DNA of 64,000 nucleotides, taken from positions 42,794,878 through 42,858,877 of the forward strand of contig CM020618.1 in the NCBI GenBank assembly GCA_009829735.1, written 5' to 3'. Of this stretch, positions 20,001-31,066 are shown in pieces (positions within the stretch are counted from its first letter, which is position 1; the number at the start of each line of letters is the position of its first letter). This DNA is from Pyropia yezoensis (lineage: Eukaryota > Rhodophyta > Bangiophyceae > Bangiales > Bangiaceae). The notes beneath the pieces were generated by a model. That model was given only the letters and a program-made list of their open reading frames with translations. It ran no database searches and was not told the origin of the DNA. Position numbers and translations under genes: made by a program.

Positions 20001-21315
20001 GACCATCATTATTCAAGTCAATTGTTAAAATTAATTTCAAGGACCGCTCGAAGCGTGCCCCTGGGATTTTCGACGATTCAAATATTTAATCTCAACGAGA
20101 GTGTCATCCGCAATCATGCCTCACCTGGAATTCCTGCAGACACTGCTCCGTGTACTACGCCGGAACGACCGTAGCCTTTCTCCATTAAAGCACGTGGTAT
20201 GCTCGCGGGCACTTCCAAGACGGTGCTTCCGCAGCCATTCCTGGAGGCTGCTCTCGGGGAATATCCACCAACGTGGGATTGCGGCAGCAAATCGTAACTA
20301 TTGGGTTCGTCGCACTCCATGGTGAATTGATGATGTTTTCCAAGTAAACCACGATATTCAAGCTTAGTGAGGGTACTCGTACCTCTTTCACTCAGCATCC
20401 CGAGTACTTTCTTGCATCATTAGCGTGTATCCACCCTAAGCGTGTGTATCCATCATACGCTTGCATGGATATCCCCCGAGTATTGGCGGCCAGTACTCAT
20501 GGGATATTTTTATCAGCCTGTGATACGCAGAGTTCTGAAACTCCAGCGTAGCACAACCCTGTTGACTCGGATTCTGATGTATTTTTGCTCCTCGAACCGA
20601 CGCCTCCCAGGCCCACTCGCCACGAAAACCCTGGATGCGTCGCCGAGGTCCCGAAGACCCTCGGGGCGGTCACCAAGATGGGGCCGGTGAGAGGTTGACA
20701 GCTTTCTGTGCAGCCTGCTGAAGGTATGAAAGGCCAGGCGGGGCTCTCGGGCAAGCCGAAGCCAATGACATCCGCTTTTGACAGCGCTCGTGCACCGCCT
20801 GGCTTTGGAATGTCCCCAGGAGTAGTGACAACAGACGGTCCCAGCGCTGGATTCCATGCTCCCTTCGCTTGTCAAGCAAGCATGCAGAAGGGCCATCAGA
20901 GTAGAAAATTCAGGCACACGGGAATGTTAAGGGCGGTAGACTTTCGTAAATTGAAATGTCTTCATGCGCGGGATATCTATGTACTCTCGCTGTACCCATA
21001 CTGTTCCCGAAAAAATACTTGCTTATGCGCTTGTTAAAATCATGGCTCTGGTCACTCAGGCAACCGCAACTGCGATGACAGACGGATGACTGGATCCCTC
21101 GACACGACGCTGCGCGTGCGGAAAGTTCGACAATGCGGTTCCATAACAATTTCTTTGAATCGATAGGTTGCTAGATACATACATATGTAGATATGTACAG
21201 TAGATAGATATGTATAGATATCAAGGTAAAAAATATGACAGGTGGTCACCCGCACAGCAGATGCCACTGCAGCCCCTCCCCATCCGTCCCCCCCCCGTCC
21301 AGATTATTCACGTCC
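17082..21315. other. no gene supported; GC-rich low-complexity DNA
   Basis: Open frames at 17.5-20 kb overlap on both strands and consist mainly of Ala, Pro, Arg and Gly. None shows a domain or a consistent start. The sequence between 20.0 and 21.25 kb is less GC-rich and frequently stopped in all frames. A four-unit 30-bp repeat at 17574-17693 is listed separately. Confidence 0.5.
17574..17693. repeat. four tandem 30-bp units
   Basis: Units at 17574, 17604, 17634 and 17664 all begin TTGGCTG(T/C)TT and continue GGGGGATGAAGAT with a few changes. The last unit is the most diverged. Being a multiple of three, the array reads as a 10-residue repeat on either strand, but I see no gene around it. 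Confidence 0.85.
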
Positions 21316-22590
21316 TCAGGCGCACCGGCCATAGCTGCACTTGGAATGCTCGGCGCAGACGGCGCCAGTGTAGCCACCGCACGGCCCACCCGCAGGAGAA
21401 ACAACCGCGCACTTGCCGTCGTCACAGCGAAAACCCTTACCGCAGACAGCGCCAGTATAACCACCGCAGACACCCCCCTTGGGCGACACCTTGGCGCACT
21501 TGCCGTCCTTGCAGCTCAGGTCCTTGCCGCAGATGGCGTTGGTGTAGCCACCGCACACGCCGCCCGCCGCCGAGACCGTCACGCACTTCTTGCCCTTGCA
21601 GCTCAGGTCCTTGGCGCAGTACGCGTTGCTGCCGGCGCCGCACACGCCGCCCGCGCCGCTCTCGGTCGCGCACTTGCCGTCCTTGCAGTTCAGGTCCTTG
21701 CCGCAGATGGCGTTGGTGTAGCCACCGCACACGCCGCCCGCCGCCGAGACCGTCACGCACTTCTTGCCCTTGCAGCTCAGGTCCTTGGCGCAGTACGCGT
21801 TGCTGCCGGCGCCGCACACGCCGCCCGCGCCGCTCTCGGTCGCGCACTTGCCGTCCTTGCAGTTCAGGTCCTTGCCGCAGATGGCGTTGGTGTAGCCACC
21901 GCACACGCCGCCCGCCGCCGAGACCGTCACGCACTTCTTGCCCTTGCAGCTCAGGTCCTTGGCACAGTACGCGTTACTGCCGGCGCCGCACACGCCGCCC
22001 GCGCCGCTCTCGGTCGCGCACTTGCCGTCCTTGCAGTTCAGGTCCTTGCCGCAGACCGCGTTGGTGTAGCCGCCGCACACCCCCCCAGCCAGCGATACGG
22101 ACGTGCACTTGCCACCACGGCAGTTCAGGTCCTTGCCGCAGATGGAGTTGGTGTAGCGACCGCACGAGCCACCCGCCGGCGACACGGTCACGCACTTGCC
22201 GCGGCGGCACTTGAGATCCTTGCCGGGGCAATACGCGTTGGTGGACCCGCCGCACTGCCCCCCCGCCGACGAGCGGGTCTTGCACACCCCGCCACGGCAT
22301 GTGGCACCCGTCACGCACTTGGCCGCGGCGCCCCCTGAGGAGCACTTGCCGCCGACCGGCACGGCCGCCGGCTTGGTCGACCGGCACCGGTGCTGGCGGC
22401 ACTTGAGCGCCGACCCACACGGGCGGTACGAGCCGCAATAGTCTCCCTCCCGGCCACCCCCATAGGAGGTCCGGTCGGCAGACGTCAGCGCGTCGTCAGC
22501 AGCATCGGCGGCCGCTGTGGCGACGGCGGGCAGCGCCGTCGCGACCAGGACAGAGGTGAAGGCAATGGCCAGGAGCACGCGCGGGGCCAT
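21316..22590 (-). CDS. secreted cysteine-rich tandem-repeat protein
   Basis: A 424-residue, apparently intronless protein that I do not recognise by name. Residues 1-26 form a clear signal peptide (MAPRVLLAIAFTSVLVATAL, then Ala-rich). The rest is about a dozen modules of roughly 29 residues with spacing C-x9-C-x7-C-x5-C-x4-C, for example AGGVCGGYTNAICGKDLNC followed by KDGKC. In the centre, three copies of a 58-residue double module (174 bp) are nearly identical, so recent duplication has lengthened the array. The N-terminal modules are more diverged. Even, regular cysteines suggest disulfide-bonded extracellular modules; a cell-wall, matrix or binding role is plausible but unproven. The opposite strand is open only as a shadow of the repeat. 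Confidence 0.85.
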   Translation of the reverse strand: MAPRVLLAIAFTSVLVATALPAVATAAADAADDALTSADRTSYGGGREGDYCGSYRPCGSALKCRQHRCRSTKPAAVPVGGKCSSGGAAAKCVTGATCRGGVCKTRSSAGGQCGGSTNAYCPGKDLKCRRGKCVTVSPAGGSCGRYTNSICGKDLNCRGGKCTSVSLAGGVCGGYTNAVCGKDLNCKDGKCATESGAGGVCGAGSNAYCAKDLSCKGKKCVTVSAAGGVCGGYTNAICGKDLNCKDGKCATESGAGGVCGAGSNAYCAKDLSCKGKKCVTVSAAGGVCGGYTNAICGKDLNCKDGKCATESGAGGVCGAGSNAYCAKDLSCKGKKCVTVSAAGGVCGGYTNAICGKDLSCKDGKCAKVSPKGGVCGGYTGAVCGKGFRCDDGKCAVVSPAGGPCGGYTGAVCAEHSKCSYGRCA

Positions 22591-24248
22591 GGTGGACAGT
22601 GGGAAGAAAAGCAGGTGAGAGAGTCCGAAGGGAGCAAAGAAAGGAAGGAGGGGGCGGGGGGGGATGGGTAGAGACGGGACAGCGGCGGCAGGAAAAGAGG
22701 TCGTCGTTCACCAAAAAGAGGCAGGCAGGCAAGTCGGTGGGTGGTGGTTGGTGGGATGGGGGGCAGGTGGTTTGGCCAACGACGGCCACCGGCTGCCCCT
22801 TATGTACGCCGTCGATGGCCGCCGCCCCCACAGTCGCCGTCGTTGCCGCGGCGGCGCCCCCGCCCGCGCCGTCACGGCCTAGCCGGCGGCAGCCGCAGCG
22901 GCGGCGGCAGGCCCCATGCTGCCGCCAAGGCACGGCCGGCGAGGCTACCCCCGCCGCGCCCATCGCGAGGGCCCCCGTGAGAGGGGGGGGGGAAGCCTGC
23001 GGCGTTCCCCGAGGGCGCCAAAGGCACCCCACCCCCCCCAACGACGGCGCCCCGCGGCAGCGCATTGACTCCTCAGCTCCCCCCTCCCCCCACGAGCCTC
23101 AGACAACCCTACCCCACGCCCCATCTCCCACCCCCCCCAGTTGTCGACGTGGCGCTCTTCCCCCTGGTCATGCCCATGCAGCTCCCCCATCGTCGTCCTC
23201 GGCAGCTCCGCCGTCGTCGCCATCTGCTTCCCCCCTCCCCAGTCCTCACGGCCGCCGTCCCAACGTCACCACCGTCCCCGCATCTCACGTGAAGGCTCGC
23301 ACCCGCCCACGCCCCCCTCCGCCCCTCCCTCATCCATTCCCCAGTCGCCACCCATCCGCCTGCAGCGCAGTCAACAGCGCGACATTGGATCCGGGGGGGT
23401 CGGGGAGGGGGGGGACGCTCACGGGCAGGTGAGGTGGGAGGGCGGCGTGGGCTCCCGCCGGGCAATCCCCCCCCCCCCGCCCCCCCCCCCCCCCCCACAA
23501 GCCCCCCCCCAGGCGCGGTTTGCGCCGCTGGCACCGCCCCCGCACGGCACGCAGTCCCAGGGAGGCCGGGCAGCCCGTCGCACGGGCCGTGCGGCTGGCT
23601 GCAGCCAGCTGGCCCCCCGCCGGCTGCGCACGGTGTCGCGTGCCGCGCCGGCCGGCGTGGCCGCCGCAGTGCGTAGGCGGCCGGCCGGCGGCGGCGCGGG
23701 CGGGGGACGCGCCCGCGGCCGCGCGGCCGCGCGTGGCGTGGAAGCGGCAGGCCGCGTCGCCGGGCCGGGAGGCGTGGCAGCCGTAGGTAACTAGGCAGGC
23801 CAGGGCCAGCCCGCCCCTGCCCGCTGTCTGCGCCAGGGATGACGCGCATGCCAGTCGTTGGCGGTGGTAGCCGCGGCGCCACCCACCCCAAGCGGCCGGC
23901 CGCCCCCACCTGCCACGCGTGCCGCTTGACACAGCTGTGCGAAGACCCCCAGCAGTGGTGGAGAGGGGGAGAAGGGGTGGGGGGGGGGAGGGAGGGACGC
24001 CCACTGGCAGAGGACCGCGCGGGCGCGGGCGCCCGCACGCACCCCACGCCACGCCGGGGGGGCGGAGGCGGTGGGGAAGCGGGGCTGGTGGGGCGGGACG
24101 GGAGGGGCATGGGGGGTCGAAGCAAAGGGCACGCATGCATGGTCACCCCAGCTCCGCTCTCCAGACAATGCAATTGAAGAAAATAGGAGAGAAACGAGAA
24201 AACTTGACCGCCGAATCCCCGCGCCGCCCCGCCGACTCGCCCGCCTGT
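22591..24248. other. no gene supported; GC-rich intergenic
   Basis: Pro/Arg-rich open frames occur on both strands and contain C-runs (12 C at 23467-23478, 17 C at 23480-23496). No domain, no signal peptide and no plausible exon pair was found. The part next to 22590 presumably holds the promoter of the Cys-rich gene. Confidence 0.5.
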
Positions 24249-25193
24249 CTACCCAAACGCCGGCGCATCCGCCCGCCCGTCATCGACGTACACGTCCGTG
24301 TACGGCCGCCGCCCCGCCGCCGCGACGGGGGAATGCAACAGCCGCCCGCCGTCGTCGCCCACCTCGACGCACACGGCGCGGCCGGCGCGGGCACCCTCGT
24401 GGGCGGCCGCACACGCACGCGGGAGGAGCCGAAAGGCGGCGGCGCCGCCGCGGTAGTACACCCGAACCCCCGTGCGGTGGTAGTCGGCCCAGGCGGCAAG
24501 GTCGGCCACCCGCCCATCCTCGGGGGATACCCCCACAGGCCAGGCACACGCCGGGGCGGAGGGGGCGGCGCCCCACCGGCCAGACAGGGTGGCCATCAGG
24601 TCAGGCCACGGCTGCCACGGCGCGGCGGCGACGGGCTCCATGTCGGCCGACAGGAAGAGCGCGGTCCAGTGCGGCACTGGCGTGTCAACAGCGACGGACG
24701 CCCCCCCCACCGCCGCCGCCAGCGGCGCGTCGTCCACCGTCCGCGTCCACGACGGGCGAGGCGGGGGGAGGGGGTCTGCCAGGCGGTCACCGCGGATTGC
24801 CACCGCCGGGCTAACGCTTCCTCCTTCACGGGGGGAGCGGAAGAGAACCACCCGCGGGCCGCCGCGAGCGTCGTGGTCCACCCGCACCGCCGTGGGGGTG
24901 GCAGTGACAAAGTCCACGCCCAGCCCGGCCGCCGCGGCGGCGCGCCGGACGGCCGCCACGGACAGCCGACAGCCCCGCGCCTCGACGAGCGCCGCGACAC
25001 CCGCCGGCGCCGCGGCAGCCGTGAAGGCGGCGGCGGCCGACGGGGGGGGGTCCCCAACTGACCGCCGCAGCGTCACCGTGTGGAGGCCCGCTATGGCGCT
25101 GGGGTGCAGCCGCGGGTCCGCGGCGTCAAAAACGGACTGCACCGTGTCGTCGATGGCGTGTAGGTGGGGGCGTGCGCAACGACTGCCGTCCAT
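24249..25193 (-). CDS. hypothetical protein, 314 residues
   Basis: An uninterrupted frame from ATG 25193 to a stop at 24249. I do not recognise the family. Unlike the shadow frames nearby, it has a mixed composition with acidic, aromatic and hydrophobic residues spread through its length (for example DDTVQSVFDAADPRLHPSAI, VPHWTALFLSADMEPV, LAAWADYHRTGVRVYYRG, TDVYVDDGRADAPAFG at the end). No signal peptide or membrane segment is evident. A Pro-rich loop sits near the middle. A soluble alpha/beta protein is possible. Intronless, it lies divergently from the isocitrate dehydrogenase gene about 0.9 kb away. Confidence 0.55.
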   Translation of the reverse strand: MDGSRCARPHLHAIDDTVQSVFDAADPRLHPSAIAGLHTVTLRRSVGDPPPSAAAAFTAAAAPAGVAALVEARGCRLSVAAVRRAAAAAGLGVDFVTATPTAVRVDHDARGGPRVVLFRSPREGGSVSPAVAIRGDRLADPLPPPRPSWTRTVDDAPLAAAVGGASVAVDTPVPHWTALFLSADMEPVAAAPWQPWPDLMATLSGRWGAAPSAPACAWPVGVSPEDGRVADLAAWADYHRTGVRVYYRGGAAAFRLLPRACAAAHEGARAGRAVCVEVGDDGGRLLHSPVAAAGRRPYTDVYVDDGRADAPAFG

Positions 25194-26111
25194 GGTCCAG
25201 GGTGTGGCTCCACGGAGGGTACAGTGACTGGCCGTGGGGGGTTGGCGTGGACGTCGATGCGGTCACAAGGAGAGGCCGCCACGGGGACCAGCCGGACCAT
25301 CGTGTTCTTTCGATCGCCATGGGGTCTCTTATGATGGTCAGGCCAGCCGCCATCAGCACCGAAGGGGCACTGCAGGAGTGCCCCGCCGGTGACCATTTGG
25401 GTGACGATTTTAAAAGAGTGCCAGAACGAGAGGATGTTAAACCGTACAATCATGGTCGTGTCATCGTCATGAACCCGCCCTACATTGCAGGATATCCACG
25501 CATGTCCGTCATGGTTAACTATCTACATACATACGATAAGCACGATACATGCACCACGAGGGCTCGCAGCCTCGACCCCGTCCTCGGATGCGATGAAAGA
25601 GCAGCCAGGCGTTTAGCTCTCTCGGCCACTTGTTCCCATCCGATCTCAAGCGAGAACGCTGTCAAGAAGAACTACGGGTTAGATTATTGGTGCATCCGAG
25701 ACTCCTAAAGTCTCGGATGACACTTTGAAGAAAATGACGGGGGCTACTGTGACGTATGAAATAGATGGACACAGGAACTGTAGTACTTGAACGGCAACTG
25801 TCTGAAGGATGGAATGAACGACCTTGGGTCGTCTCATGTCTGGACATGTCCCGACCTTGATACCGCGAGTGACTTTGGGTGGCCTCTCAGATGCGACAGC
25901 GTGGATCGCCCGACCAGTAGCTGACGGCGCGCCCCGTCGGACGGATCCGTCCGTCTTCGGTGCCACGAAGGATCGCCTGTGGCGTCCTCTGGTGCTTCAT
26001 CTCTCGCGGCTGTTTCGTCTCCTTGGGACCCGTCTTCATTTGGGCTGCCCGTTGTTGCCGCTCTTACCCCTACCGCTTGTCTGCTACCAGTGCGCCTCAA
26101 GACCGCCCGCC
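25194..26111. promoter_or_regulatory. divergent intergenic region (hypothetical protein / IDH)
   Basis: The part at 25440-25860 is noticeably lower in GC than the flanks and carries stops in all frames. It presumably contains the promoters of both flanking genes. The isocitrate dehydrogenase frame stays open upstream of its ATG to 25824, but that stretch lacks protein-like features. I see no defined box. Confidence 0.4.
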
Positions 26112-27341
26112 ATGCTCCGCGCCGCGGCCGCGGGCGCCAGCCGCCACTGGCGGCTGGCGGCCGCCCCCCCCCGCCATGCCCCAGGCCTAGTGCGGTCCCT
26201 GGCCGCGGCCGCCCCTGGCGGCACTCCCCCCGCCGACCCAAGTGGCGCCCTAAGGCAAGAGGTGCGGAGCGCCCCCACCGCGGGGGGCACCCGCATTGGC
26301 GATGGCAGCAGCGGCGCGACGGCGGCGGGTAAGCACTTTACCGTCACCCTCTTCCCTGGCGATGGGATTGGCCCGGAAATCTCGGCGGCGGTGCAGACTG
26401 TCTTTGCCGCCGCGGACGTGCCCGTCTCGTGGGAGACCCACGAGATTAGCGTGGAGAAGGTCAAGCCGGGGCAGCCGCTCGTTTCGCGCGGGGCGCTGGA
26501 CTCGGTCCTTCGAAATGGCTTTGGCCTTAAGGGCCCGATGGCCACGCCCGTCGGCAAGGGCCACAAGTCCCTCAACTTGACGCTTCGCAAGGAGCTGGCC
26601 CTCTACGCCAACGTCCGTCCGTGCGTGTCCTTCCCGGGCGTCAAAACCCCCTATGATGGCGTCGACCTGGTGACCGTTCGGGAGAACACAGAAGGCGAGT
26701 ATTCGGGGCTGGAGCACGTGGTGGTCCCAGGCGTCGTCGAGTCCCTCAAGGTTATCACCCGCACGGCGTCGCAGCGGGTGGCCGAGTACGCGTTCAAATA
26801 CGCGTCGGACAACAAGCGGTCGCGGGTGACGGCGGTGCACAAGGCGTCTGTGATGAAGAAGTCTGATGGCCTCTTCATCGAGGTGTGTCGGGAGGTGTCG
26901 GAGCTGTTTCCCCACATTGAGTACGAGGAGATGCTTATTGACACATGCGCATCGGCACTGGTCATGGACCCGTCCCGCCTGGACGTGATGGTCATGCCCA
27001 ACCTGTACGGTGACATTGTGAGCGACCTGTGCGCGGGGCTGATTGGGGGCCTTGGCCTAACGCCGTCGGGCAACATGGGCGCCTCGTGCATGCTGGCTGA
27101 GGCGGTGCACGGCACCGCTCCAGATATTGCGGGGATGAACAAGGCCAACCCAACAGCGCTGCTGATGAGCTCCCTCATGATGCTGCGGCACATGAAGCTG
27201 GCGGACAAGGCCGACACCATAGAGCGGGCGGTGCACGCGGTGCTCAAAGAAGGCAAGTACCGCACTGGGGATCTTGGGGGGACCGCAACGACGACCGATT
27301 ACACGCAGGCCATCATTGACAAGATGTCGGCAAGCAGCTAG
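26112..27341 (+). CDS. IDH3: mitochondrial NAD-dependent isocitrate dehydrogenase, catalytic-type subunit
   Basis: Oxidatively decarboxylates isocitrate to 2-oxoglutarate in the TCA cycle. I chose ATG 26112 (409 residues) because the next ~60 residues are a typical mitochondrial presequence: Arg/Ala-rich and without acidic residues at first (MLRAAAAGASRHWRLAAAPP). The mature enzyme starts near KHFTVTLFPGDGIGPE. Family motifs follow: TVRENTEGEYSGLEH (substrate loop), YGDIVSDLCAGLIGGLGLTP with the metal-binding aspartates, GNMGASCMLAEAVHGTAPDIAG and NPTALLMSSLMMLRHM at the nucleotide site. Length and motifs match the alpha (catalytic) subunit of NAD-IDH better than NADP-IDH or isopropylmalate dehydrogenase. 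No intron. It converges with the FkbM methyltransferase gene (448 bp between stops). Confidence 0.95.
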   Translation: MLRAAAAGASRHWRLAAAPPRHAPGLVRSLAAAAPGGTPPADPSGALRQEVRSAPTAGGTRIGDGSSGATAAGKHFTVTLFPGDGIGPEISAAVQTVFAAADVPVSWETHEISVEKVKPGQPLVSRGALDSVLRNGFGLKGPMATPVGKGHKSLNLTLRKELALYANVRPCVSFPGVKTPYDGVDLVTVRENTEGEYSGLEHVVVPGVVESLKVITRTASQRVAEYAFKYASDNKRSRVTAVHKASVMKKSDGLFIEVCREVSELFPHIEYEEMLIDTCASALVMDPSRLDVMVMPNLYGDIVSDLCAGLIGGLGLTPSGNMGASCMLAEAVHGTAPDIAGMNKANPTALLMSSLMMLRHMKLADKADTIERAVHAVLKEGKYRTGDLGGTATTTDYTQAIIDKMSASS

Positions 27342-27789
27342 ACCGTAGTGGCAAGCTGGGCAGCTTTCGCTTTTTTCTTTTTGTACGTGTGCATGCGGTA
27401 CTCTGCTACCATTTTTTGAGCGGCAGCTGTGTGTTTTCCTGCGCACCAGCCGCTGGCGTCTTTCGCGCGCTGGACAAGGGTGAGACTGCAGGTCCTATGC
27501 CTGGAGCTTGCCCGCCCATTACTACGCCCGTACCCATTGCGGGTGGGAGAACGCCGAACAATTGTATCTGGGCAATCCCCACGGTTGCCCTGAGAGGGCA
27601 ATCCCCATGTTGGCCTCTGCTCCGTGACTGTACCCATCCAGCCCATCCGTCGTGTGATTGCCTTGGCGCACCAGCGGATCCGCGTTGCAAGTTCCCCTAA
27701 CTGCCTACCCCCCCTGGTCCCTGCGTCATCTTGCCCCGACCCTTTCGCCCCTCCGCCCCCCCCCCCCTCCCCCACTCTGTCCCAGCGCT

Positions 27790-30700
27790 CTAATTGTGCT
27801 GAAGCCCCCACGGTCTGACACACGCGGTCAGCCCATTGAGCCGTGATAGCACCTGCTGGCGCGCCGGGTCGTCGCGGCGGATGGCCAGGCAGTTGTGCCA
27901 GCCCATGTAGCGCCCCTTGTCCAGTCTCGCGTCGTACCAATCGCCGTCAAAGCGGAGCAGCGCGTGCGCGCTGAGCTTGTAGCTGTCAAAGCCCGCCGCC
28001 GACAACAGCGCGGCCGCCTGCCTGTGCGTTGTCCGTGGGCCGCCCTCGGTGGCCATCTTCATGTGACACTCCCACAGCACCATCCGGGTGGCAGCGAGGG
28101 TTGCGGGCGCGCCGGCGAGAGCCACCACGTCCCACCCTTCCGTGTCGGTCTTGAGCAGGTCCACCGCGTACTTACGGCGGGGGGCGGGCGCGGCCGGGGG
28201 GGACGAACCCGGGGCGTGGGGGGGGACCCGCAGGTTGGCCGCCAGGTCTCGAGTGGCGACCCGCAGCACATTGTCCAGTGTGTCCATGGGGACCTTCTGT
28301 GGCGCAGCAGCAAAAAAACACATGAGATGCAAGAGGAACAAGTAGGCAGATATGGGGTCTGGTTAGGTACGGAACGCCGCGGCACACAACAGCGAGACGC
28401 CCGCTCCGCGGCCCAACGTGAGCGCACCGAAGGTGTTCACACGACCAGGAAAGCACAAGACCAACAGAAAAAACAGAAGAGAAGGCGGCAAGGCATACCA
28501 TGTACTGAAACTCGGTCAGCCGAACCTTGGGTGACCCGTCTGCGAAGGCGCCAGACAGCTCACTGCTTCGCCCATTAATAGACGACCGGAAGGTCACCAC
28601 CCGCGTCGTGTTGCCGACAAGCGCGCGCACCACCTTGACCGCCGCCACGCCCCGGGCCTTGCCAGACGCGGCCGCCTTTTGGCGCTTAGCCACTACCCCC
28701 TCCAGCACCGTCGCGGTCGACGGGTTGCCCTCGACAAGGATGATGTTGCCGCCTGGGAAGAGCGACGCCCACGTCTCGATAGACTGTCCCCGATTGGCGC
28801 CCACGTCCACCACCATCCCAGGCTCGCGGCGGCGTCGAGGTGGATCTCGGCCCCCGCCTTCGGTCCCCATCGACGGGGATGCGCCCGGCCCGCCCTCTGC
28901 TTGGCCGTCAGTATCGCGCAGTAGCTGCCGCAGCGCCCATAGGGATCCCTTGAACGCCTTCGCGCCGCCCTCGTCGTGAAAATCGTGCATGTGGTGAGCC
29001 AGCATCAGCTGCTCATTGGCGACCTTGCATTGGGCAGTCGCCACGTCTGCGGCCGCGTCCTCGTCATCTGCAAGGACGCCGCCGCCGGAAAAGCGGAGAG
29101 TCGGGCGGGTGGGCGCCGAGACACGTCCGAGAGGCGGCGGCGACGGGGGGGGCGTCGGCGGCGGCAAAGAAGCCGATGGCCGCGACGGCGACGGCAGCCG
29201 CGTCCCAGGCGCCCCCACCGATGACTGGTGCCGTGGTGGCGGTGGTGACCGCGCCAAGGGCGGCGGCGGCGGTGGCGACGGCGGCAGGGGCGGGGGCTGG
29301 GATAGTGACGCCCGTGGCGGCGGCGGCCGAGATGGCGGCAGTGGCGACGGCAATGACGATGATGGTGGTGGCGGCGAGGGCGACGACGATGGAGACGGCG
29401 GCGATGGCGATGAAGGCACCGACGGCAACGACGACGGAAGCGCCGGCGACGGCGGCGGTGGCGGAGACGAAGACAGCGGCGGTGGGGACCCCGCGGGGCC
29501 GTCCGCAGCCCAAACCGACGCCCCTGACAGCGGCGGAGGGGGTGCACCAGTCCGGACAAGGGATGGGGGCACCGGCGCGGCGGCGACCTCCGACTCAGCC
29601 AACCGCCGTAGCGCGGCGGATGCCTCAAACAGGGCCGCCGCGTGGTCGCCCTGGAAAAAGGGGTGGCTACCAGGGGGCGGCCACGCGCGGCTGTAGGGAA
29701 AGTATGGCGACGCCCCGCCGGCAGCCGGCCCGCCAACAGCAGCGGGAGGGGAAGCGGCCACATCGCCTTCATCGGCGGCAGTGGTGGTGGGGGTTCCAGC
29801 GTTGCCGGTGGCGGTGGCGACAGGTGGCCCGACAGAGCCGGCCGGAAGGTCAGTGCCGCCCACGGGGGCCGCCGGCGCCCCGCCCCCGCCCCCCTCCCCA
29901 GCGGCGAGGACGGTGCCGCCCACGGGGGGCGTGGCCGCCGCGTCAGCGGCGGCACGTCGTGACAGGGGCGGGTGCGTCAGGCCCGCCGGCGGGTCATAGT
30001 CCTGCCCGAAGTCCGACACAGGCACGCCCGGCCCCGCGTCGCGAGCAACGGGCGAGCGTGGCGTCGACGGCGGCGGCGGCAGCGGCGGCGGGGACGGTCC
30101 GCCGCTCCCCCCTTCGACGACGGTCCCTGCTGCCATCGCTGCTGTGGGGGCGAGCACGCCTTCGTCGGGAAGGGAGCCGTAGGGGGGGTCAAAGTCTTCC
30201 TCGACAGGGGGGTCCACCACCGCCCCAACACTGCCCGTTGCGGACAGCGGCGACGGCGGCGGAGAGGCGGCGGGGGCGGCAGGAGCAGCGGGGACAATGG
30301 CGGGACCGCCCAGTGCCAATGGCGTGCCCGACAGAGCCGACACGTCCACGCTGGCAGCGGCCGCGGCAGTGCCAACAGAACGGCCGCTGTCGTCGCCCCC
30401 GCCGTTGCCGCCGCCGTCGACAACCACCGTCCCCTCCCCTGCCCCAACTGCCACTGCCGACGCAGTTGCCGCCGCCGACCTCAACCGGCCCGTCAGGCGC
30501 ACCACATCCTCGGCCCCATCGGCCACATCCCCTCCCAGCGCGGTGGAAGAGGTCTGCTCCCCGGTGAGGGAGGTCTGCTCCCCGGTGGGGGAGGTCTGCT
30601 CCCCAGTGGGGGAGGTCTGCTCCCCAGTGGGGGAGGTCTGCTCCCCGGTGGGGGAGGTCTGCTCCCCGGTGGCACCTGTCGACAGCAATGAGACGGACGA

Positions 30701-31066
30701 TGAAGACGATAAGGACGGCGGCGGCGGCGGCTGGTCCCACAGGTCGGGGGCGTCCCAGCCCGTGGCGGTCAGGGCGGCGGTCGCAACGTTCACGGCTGTC
30801 GCCAGGGTGGGGTTAGTGGCCGCGGCGGCGGCCGGACGCGGCGGCAGCAGCGCCGCGCCATCAGTGGCAGCCGCTGTGGACAGGGCCACCACGGTGGCAA
30901 CCGCCGCGGTCGCCGCGGCGGTCGCCACTAGCGCGGTGCGGCGATGGCGGCGGCGGCGGCGGCAGCACCGCGGCGACGCCACTCCCGACGCTGGACGCAC
31001 CAGCGCTGCCGCTGTCGCCGCGACGCCGCCCGCCATTGTCGCCGCCACGGCCGGGTCCGACCCCAT
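27790..31066 (-). CDS. membrane-anchored FkbM-family methyltransferase, two exons
   Basis: Exon 1 31066-28499, intron 28498-28297 (GTATGC...ACAG, phase 0), exon 2 28296-27790; about 1,024 residues. Start ATG 31066; the frame upstream has no other ATG. Residues ~35-66 are a basic cluster then a hydrophobic Ala/Val/Thr segment, a type II signal anchor. About 600 residues of Pro/Ser/Gly/Ala-rich stalk follow, including six TGEQTSP-like heptads. The catalytic domain begins near GMVVDVGANRGQSIETW (SAM-binding loop) and continues with GNIILVEGNP. Exon 2 supplies VDLLKTDTEGWDVVALAGAP and the closing MVLWECH region, the FkbM (Methyltransf_21) layout. FkbM enzymes often O-methylate sugars. A Golgi enzyme acting on wall or matrix polysaccharide is my inference. 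Confidence 0.8.
30551..30671 (-). repeat. 21-bp tandem repeat coding TGEQTSP
   Basis: About six units of CTCCCC(G/A)GTGGGGGAGGTCTG on the + strand, in frame within the methyltransferase stalk. Threonine and serine density would suit O-glycosylation. Confidence 0.9.

Noticed and set aside
17533-20174. Several 100-275 codon frames on both strands
   Set aside because: Mutually overlapping Ala/Pro/Arg-rich frames without consistent start, domain or splice partner; explained by GC content and the 30-bp repeat.
21235-22338. 367-codon + strand frame opposite the Cys-rich gene
   Set aside because: It is the shadow of the 174-bp repeat; the - frame has the signal peptide and regular cysteines.
25824-26111. 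N-terminal extension of the isocitrate dehydrogenase frame
   Set aside because: The frame is open, but the mitochondrial presequence starts at ATG 26112 and the upstream part lacks protein-like features.
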